Assembly: GCA_003665825.1 (NCBI GenBank) | Contig: QPFY01000013.1 | Coordinates: 620,001-684,000 of the forward strand | Origin: Microbotryum silenes-acaulis | Lineage: Eukaryota; Basidiomycota; Microbotryomycetes; Microbotryales; Microbotryaceae | DNA length: 64,000 bases | Reading direction: 5' to 3' | In this document: one piece after another, positions 58,099 through 64,000 of the stretch | Numbering within the stretch: position 1 is the stretch's first letter | How the letters are laid out: every line of letters starts with the position of its first letter | Translations under genes and position numbers: made by a program | Notes under the pieces: model-generated | What the model saw: the letters and a program-made list of their open reading frames with translations, nothing else | What the model was told of the DNA's origin: nothing | Databases searched by the model: none

Positions 58099-58610
58099 TG
58101 GGGGCGCGGCTGGATACAAGTAATCTACTGTTTTGATTGAATAAACATTGTTGCAACCTCGCGATTCAGAAACGCCGACTCGGGGCTCGGCACTCCGGTA
58201 CTCAGGCTCGGCGGCCGCTGATGGAATCGACCGGTCTGCCGGTGCGTGTGCAGGCGCGTGTGAATGGGAAGGCCGGCAGGAGGCCTTCTGGCCAATTTTC
58301 GGCGCTGCTAAAATAGCTTTCAGGATAATTACTACTAAGTTAGTGGTGGTAGTACTGGCGTGGTTTTGTCGATAGTTAAAATGTCGTACCCTACGGGGGG
58401 CACGGTTGGCCCCCGGGCACGGCGGGCAGCCTCCCGTAAAAGTCTGGGTTTATAAGATTGCCTAGAGCTGGACCTCCCTTCGTTCCGTTCATCCCGTGCG
58501 CCTCGGTCCTTACCGACCATCTTCGACCCCACCAGATCGAATCCTCTCCCTCCACGACTGTAACAAAGTCGGGAGGGATTCTTTCTATCCAAGTCTAGGC
58601 GCTACAAGCG
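58099..58610. other. Intergenic between TANGO2-like gene and MED19
   Basis: This 512-bp tandem spacer contains an AATAAA at about 58139-58144, a likely 3' processing signal of the left gene, and the MED19 promoter. No other gene is seen. Confidence 0.5.
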
Positions 58611-59735
58611 ATGGAAGCCGGTCCGTCTCGTCCTTTGGGACCGATCGCGTCGACCTCCACTTCGACTTCGACACTGAGCTCAAGCTTGAATGGCGGGGCC
58701 GAGCTTTCGACGACAGCATCCGCGACGACGACAGGACGGAATTTGGCGTCGGTGCTCATTGCTCCTTCTAGTCAGTTGAAGATTTGTTGTGCGAAAGTTG
58801 AAATTGGGCAAAAGCTGATGCGGAATCTCGTACGATGAATGAAACCAGATATGACGCCTTCTCCTCTTAGCGGTTCACGCGACCTGATCAGTCTCTTCCA
58901 CCTCGAACCATTGTACGACACCCATCTACGACCTTTTCTTCCTCAAGACAGCACCTCAACAGGGCCCAACAACTCCGCAACGTCAGATCCCAACACCCCC
59001 AACCCAGTTCATAACAACGGGAAAGGCAAACAATCCCTGGTCGTCGATCCAGCACCGTCGAGGATCGGCATCTCGTTCGGTGGGATCAAATTGGGTGCAT
59101 TAGGGCCTGGTGCATTGAACGGCTCGGGTAATGATGGGAAACAAGACAATCCGACTCAGCAGCAGCAGAGGCAGCACAAGCCGGAGAAGGAGAAGACGTA
59201 TTTGTACCTCGTCGCTGATATCCCAGGTTCGTCATTCGGAGTCGGAGCTCATCCTTCCTTTCCCCAGAGACCTGATCGTCCGTGTGGGGATTTTCAATAG
59301 GTCGGAACGCGATTCGTAAAGACTCGTACCTCAACCATCTGATCCTCAACCCCGATTCACCCGCCGTCGATCTCCGAGCTTTGGACGAGGATGTCTTGAG
59401 GGATGCGTTCACTTTGAAACCTGGCACGATTCCTGGCTTCGACGCGTTGGTGTGGGAGAATGATACGGAAGTTCAGGGCCGACCGGTGAATAAGAAAAAG
59501 GTGCGGATAGGGATCACGCTTCTGCTGCTGGAAGAAAGGAAAACTGATGCACGCGATGGGTCCGACTATACAGAAGAAGAAAAGACAGAGGGAATCCGAA
59601 GTTGGTGGTGGTGGCGGTGGAGGTGGGGGGAATGTTGTGACGCTTACGGCGACGGGGATGACACCCAATTTATCGGGAACGACGAACACAAGCGAGGATG
59701 ATCATCGCAAGAAGAAAAAGCTGAAACAGGGATGA
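58611..59735 (+). CDS. MED19: Mediator head subunit 19 (Med19/Rox3)
   Basis: This 299-aa protein is a Mediator head-module subunit linking activators to RNA polymerase II. Exons are 58611-58770, 58849-59226, 59301-59500 and 59574-59735. Family blocks are LFHLEPLYDTHLRPFLP, the glycine-rich linker, KTYLYLVADIPGR, IRKDSYLNHLILNP, LRALDEDVLRDAFTLKPGT and IPGFDALVW. The Lys-rich C-terminus (KKKRQRE, then DDHRKKKKLKQG) is characteristic of the family. The gene converges on LAS1 with a 123-bp spacer. Confidence 0.9.
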
Positions 59736-59858
59736 ACGAAAGAAACGGGAAGACGCCTCGACCTTTCTCCCTTTCGGCTGGGATCCAGGACTCGTAAAGC
59801 TGTACTATTTTGATGTATGCCAATTCCGACAACCGATCACAGCTGTTTAACCAGAATA

Positions 59859-61723
59859 TCAAAGTTGGAAAGGTGGGAGTTCTAAAGACCCCGAAGCACC
59901 GATGGGGCACGGCTTCCAGCTCTGCACCAGAGTCCATCCGTTCTTCATCGTCGGATGTCCGCTCGTTGCCAACGAAGAAGCCGGTCCTGGACTCCGTGCT
60001 GTCTCTGACAACTTGACCTTCTCCTCTATCTCTTTCAACCTCCTCTCCATCTCGGCCAGCTGGTCCTCCACACCATCCACCTCGATCGAACTAGCCACCT
60101 TCGTCTCCGACTGCCTCATCACCTCAATCAAAGGCTTGACGATCTTGGAGAGGTTTTGATTGACGTTGGAAAGTGTTTCGACGAGGGTGAGGGAAATGGG
60201 GTTGGCTTGGATCAGAAGGGACTTGATCAGGTTTTCGATCGAGCTTGGATCGTCGGTTATGCTGACGAGTTGGACGACCCATGCTGAGAGGGTCGAGTAG
60301 TACGATCGATCGAAAGGATTGACTTGAGTCGTTCCTATGGGTGTCAAAACATCTTAGTTAAGAAGTATGCGAAGCGATACTGAACTCTTTCTCACGAACT
60401 CACCATCCACTCGCTCGAGCGCCGAGCAAGTTCCCAACAATTCGACGATCCTAGCCAAGAGAGCATCTTGCAAGCCTTCAAACATCTCGTCCAGCCGTTC
60501 TAATAAAGGTGACCAGATCGCTACAAGTTCGGCGGACAAGGTCGGTGCTCGAGGGGTGACTCGTTTCCTGTAAAGAAAGCAAACGTCAAATTATCCTCCT
60601 CTGAGGAACGACCCGATGGGCCCTCTCCGCTTTTCGTGCTCGACTCACTTTCTCGCTTCGGGTACCAAACACCCCACTTCCAGCAACCCCTCTACGAGTC
60701 CCTCAATAGCTCGTTCCCTCCCTCTTCCCATCGACTCGGCTTCAGCAACCCAACTTTGAATCGCTCGATAACTCCGTGCCAAATCAGGTCGAATTTGCTT
60801 CGATTTCGAGGCGTCGCGCAGGGCTCGTTTCATCAGGGTTTTGTATGACGTTAAAAGGGGTTGTAGGCTGTCGATTGGGATGGGAGGAATCGTGTTGATG
60901 GTTTGGGACGAAGATGAAGGTGTCAAGGTTGGGATCCAGTAATTGGAGTAAAGCCAATCGAGAGCCTGCGCAGGGTCGTTGGTGCATTAGCAATCGATGG
61001 CGAGTCAATCTCTTCCTGTACCTATGGACTGACCTGTCTGGCTGCATCACGCAAGACCGCGATTCCAGGTAGGTCCTCATGTGTTGCGGCGTGTCGTAGC
61101 TCGACGAACCAGAGCGGTAAGCCGAGTTGAGCCGCGAGGGAGGCCATCGATCGGGCATAGTAGGTCGTCTGCAGTGGATCCACGAGCGAGTTGACGAATC
61201 TACAAGATCCCAAGTTCTCTCATCAGCTTTTGAGTCAGAAGAATCAGAGAGCAGCTCCCTCTGGCGTACCGGATGAGCGCCATCGAGTAAGCCAGCCTGA
61301 GCTCATGCTGCGAAGGACGTTGCGAAGGTCCGACGTTGGCTGTATCGCGTAAGACGAGCTCTAGCAGGGACGCCGTCGATTCGATCGCGTGCGGACAGTT
61401 GCCTCGGCTCATCCATACCTTGATCTACAGGTGGTGTGAAGAGTTGTGGTTGGCGGCGACGGGGCACGTGACGAGGGAGCGATCGGGCCAAGGTGGCCAA
61501 GGTGGAGGTAAGACGGTGAGAGCATCGGAAGAGGATGAGAGTCAAAGTATGCCATGAGTTCAGGGATTATCTGCAACGACCTCTCCTTTCCTTTACATCA
61601 ACTCACCCTACCGATAGCATACCGCTGAACAGTCGCATCGCCGTCGCCCGCAAAGAGCCAGCTGAACACTTGATGCAGCTCGTCCGGCAAGCTCCAGGGG
61701 ACTCGACGAGGAGCTCCGACCAT
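59859..61723 (-). CDS. LAS1: Pre-rRNA processing endonuclease Las1 (HEPN)
   Basis: This 464-aa protein is the HEPN RNase that, with the kinase Grc3, cleaves ITS2 in 27S pre-rRNA in the nucleolus. Exons on the minus strand are 61723-61607, 61424-61270, 61199-61034, 60965-60649, 60567-60404 and 60334-59859. Family blocks are VPWSLPDELHQVFSWLF, WMSRGNCPHAIESTASLLEL, LRLAYSMALIRFVNSLVDPL, and the catalytic HEPN motif RHAATH (RHxxxH, residues 126-131) inside LPLWFVELRHAATHEDLP. AALDWLYSNYW-like sequence follows (ALDWLYSNYW). The C-terminal half is less conserved and ends in a coiled-coil segment (EDQLAEMERRLKEIEEKV). Its exact C-terminal exons are supported by frame only. Confidence 0.94.
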
Positions 61724-62773
61724 ATCTTGTAGATCCAAAAGCTGGGTCGAGATCAGGTGGGCTTTGAGTGCGGTCGGGTGGGAGGAAAGAAGAAAGGGTT
61801 CGAGGATGCGAAGCGCGCCTCGCAGCACTTGAGAATTCAGGGCTCAGATTAGTATCAGATTCGTGCCTGTTAGTTGGACCCGACGACTATGGTGTGCGTG
61901 ACATGAAGACACAGTTCAACACTCTTTCATATTCCTCGACAAAGGTAGAACCGAAATACGTCGACATTGACTTTTCGACAGTCGAAGCGATTGATCGAGG
62001 CGGCTCCGATAAATCCCTCCTCGCTTTGCAGCGGCCCTTCTCGTCGCCTCAACTTCATGCAAATCCGCTAAGCGCTACAACATTTAACACCAGCTTTGGC
62101 TAATTTAACAAACTGCTTGAGAGAACCGATGATGCTCAGAATAAAGTGTGAGGTGGCAGAGAAACGGGTGAGAAAATTGGAGCTCGGGAGCCATCGTCCC
62201 AGGTGAATTTGCGAGATCGACGAAAATTCCTACGATCAAGTTCTCGCCATTCTTTCTCGGTGAATTCACCTTCATGGTATGTATGTGCCGAGAGTACCGG
62301 CTTTTACAAGAGTGGATCAGCGCCATTAGGAGCTGACAGAACGGGCTCGCGCCCCGATGCTATACTACTGTGAAGCCGCCGCCTCGGCACGCCTCAAGGC
62401 TTGCACAGCAGACAGCTTCTGTAACCCCACATCAACTGGTCCCGTAATAATGTCTTCTGTAATTCTGATCTTGAAGTGTATCCTGTAAGGACCCTTGACA
62501 AAATCCGCCCGACTTTGCAAGCCCATGCTGTCGCGGAGCTCGAATGCGCAGCCAGTTCTCGCCGTTCGCCCCTTGCGTGGTGCTTTGGGGAAAAACCCGG
62601 CGCTGCTAGAACTGGCACCTGAATTGCACTTTGGCAAGATGAAACCCAAAAAATCCTGCCGGCCGCCCCAATACGGCAGAACGAAGAAAATCCAAAACCA
62701 AAACTAAACTTAAAAGTATGCTCTCTAATCTCTGACCCATGTAAAGGATCTCCAAATCGCTGCCAGGGTAGAA
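61724..62773. other. Intergenic between LAS1 and the Cys-rich gene
   Basis: This 1.05-kb stretch holds the LAS1 promoter and the 3' flank of the Cys-rich gene. The only open stretch of note is listed separately (62365-62526). Confidence 0.45.
62365..62526 (-). CDS. Possible small ORF or terminal exon, unknown
   Basis: A 53-aa frame from the ATG at 62526 (MGLQSRADFVKGPYRIHFKI, then VQALRRAEAAASQ at the end) has a protein-like composition. No splice partner or family is recognised, and chance is a real possibility. Confidence 0.2.
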   Translation of the reverse strand: MGLQSRADFVKGPYRIHFKIRITEDIITGPVDVGLQKLSAVQALRRAEAAASQ

Positions 62774-64000
62774 TTAGTTGGCAGCGCACACGCCGAAGCG
62801 AGGATCGGCGTGCGTCATCGCAGGGCACTTGTCCGCGGTGATGCAGAGGCCGTCCTGGAGGTACAAGGCGATCGCAGGGTTGTTGGGGTCCGCTCCACTG
62901 TGTAATGATGTAATCAAGGGTGGGTAAGGGAACTGTCCGCGAGCAAAATTCGGGGCAAGGCCTTTGCAGGTAGCGCTCTTACCAGATGGTGGCATCCGTG
63001 GCGGAGTTGCACTGAAGGGCACCATAGGGGCATGCTGCGCAGGTGTTGCCCTGCTTGTCGACCCAAGTGTTGGACGGGCTGCAACGAACATCACGCGGAG
63101 ATTGTTCAGATCACAGGCCTGCAATTGAAAAGTCCAAGGACACTCGGACGCTGAACATACCAGGCATCTTCCGTCACGCAATCCTTGGAAGGGGCAAGGT
63201 ACAGTTGAACGCCCGAGATGGCATCTTTTCCGCATCGGGTCGCACCGCCGGCACCGTCGTGGTTGCAAGCGAGCTCACCGCTGTCGCATGACACACAAGC
63301 AGCCCGTTCTACCGCCAGGAGTCGTGTATAGAGTTGATCAGCGAACTGCAAGTGAGCGCTAGTGTAAACGTAGTCGAAAAAGTCGACTCACGATAGTCAG
63401 GGAAGTAAGGTCCGGCAGCGGCGCAACCCCAGTCGAGAACGCAGTCCTTCGACGGCGACAGGAAGGTTTGTTGGTTGTTCGAGTTGAGACCGCTAGGTTA
63501 TGGGATAAGCCGGCTTTCGTCAGAATGATGCTTTTTGCCGGGGATCGTCACAAAGGTCCAGCCTCCGAGCTCGACTCACCACTTCAACGCAGTACCTTCT
63601 CCGTTGGCGCTGCAGTTGTCATCGCCGTCGTCGCATTGCTCGCACGTCGAAGAGGCTGTACAAAACGCGTGGGCGATCAGCAAAGAGGCCGGCTGCCACG
63701 CCACTGGGGCCTGGGAACTTACTGGCTTGCGGGAAGAACTTGACGGGGCAGGTGGCGACACAAGTCTTGAGAGCCTTATCAAGGTACACGTCCACTTGGG
63801 CAGACGTCGTTCCACAGGAAAGCGCGTAGCCAGCACCATTGTTCGTGCAGGATGTGGTACCGTCATCACAGGGGTTGCACACGTACACCAGCGCATCGTC
63901 GTCGGACTTGGGCCACGTTCCCATGGGACATTGAGCGGCGAGCACGCATTGTTTCGAGGCCGTGAGGAACGTCTGCGCGCCGTTCGCATCGGGGTTGCAC
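62774..64000 (-). CDS. Secreted or surface cysteine-rich repeat protein, 5' end beyond the window
   Basis: This is the C-terminal 274 or so codons of a larger protein. Exons on the minus strand are 64000-63723 (open), 63655-63580, 63492-63392, 63308-63161, 63078-62983 and 62897-62774. The sequence is a chain of Cys-rich units of about 40-60 residues, roughly C-x2-C-D-x4-C-x4-G-x-G-x3-C-G, then a LYL-type strand, then KxCV and another Cys. Examples are CNPCDDGTTSCTNNGAGYAL, CEQCDDGDDNCSANGEGTAL and SCDSGELACNHDGAGGATRC. All visible cysteines fit disulphide-rich extracellular repeats resembling furin-like or TNFR-like modules. Introns repeatedly split a Cys codon (TG|C), giving exon-per-half-repeat modules. 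The function is unknown; adhesion or cell-wall display is only a guess. The signal peptide, if any, lies outside the window. Confidence 0.82.

Noticed and set aside
1..64000. CRISPR arrays, rRNA operons, prokaryotic operons or viral cassettes
   Set aside because: No spaced direct-repeat arrays or rRNA were seen. Every confident gene is spliced and of fungal type, so prokaryotic interpretations do not apply.

Overview
This window is nuclear DNA of a fungus, most likely a basidiomycete yeast. The evidence is dense short spliceosomal introns (about 50-100 nt, GTRNGT donors, CTRAY-like branch sites, some GC-AG introns), GC-rich coding sequence, and fungal or basidiomycete-type protein families (Nha1, Cdc73, Sas2-like MYST, Med19, Las1, Mig1/CreA, DUF3605). 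A Pucciniomycotina red-yeast relative is my guess from overall style and is not proven. Genes were rebuilt by joining exons by hand. Splice junctions were accepted only when reading frame and family conservation both agreed, and every CDS length given is a multiple of three.

Left part (1-23 kb): the condensin subunit Brn1/CAP-H (partial) is followed by three tandem, same-strand copies of a secreted branch-2 histidine acid phosphatase with the same 7-exon structure. The first copy is a pseudogene, the second looks catalytically intact, and the third is an intact reading frame whose catalytic residues are gone. Next come a borealin-like gene, Prp18, a micro-exon Cox12 gene, Cdc73, a Sas2-like MYST acetyltransferase, a peroxisomal SCP2 protein ending in AKL, and a fungal HNH-type protein with an eroded HNH triad.

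Middle (23-32 kb) is a repeat island. It holds a non-LTR (LINE) retrotransposon with an open ORF1 and a broken ORF2, a second LINE 3' fragment on the opposite strand with an AAATA-type tail, a decayed gene of unknown kind and an AT-rich inverted repeat.

Right part (32-64 kb): the OLA1/YchF ATPase (12 exons), the lysosomal-type small GTPase Arl8, a DUF3605 protein, a gene-poor 2.4 kb stretch, and a serine-rich unknown protein. Two different cation/proton antiporters (Nha1-type CPA1 and a CPA2-type) then lie side by side, followed by a Mig1/CreA zinc-finger repressor, a 642-bp hAT-type non-autonomous element with perfect terminal repeats and an 8-bp target duplication, a WD40 protein divergent from a TANGO2/NRDE protein, Med19, the HEPN nuclease Las1, and the 3' part of a secreted cysteine-rich repeat protein.

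Most genes are housekeeping. The unusual material is the decaying phosphatase array, the repeat island, the hAT-type element and the micro-exon/GC-AG splicing.
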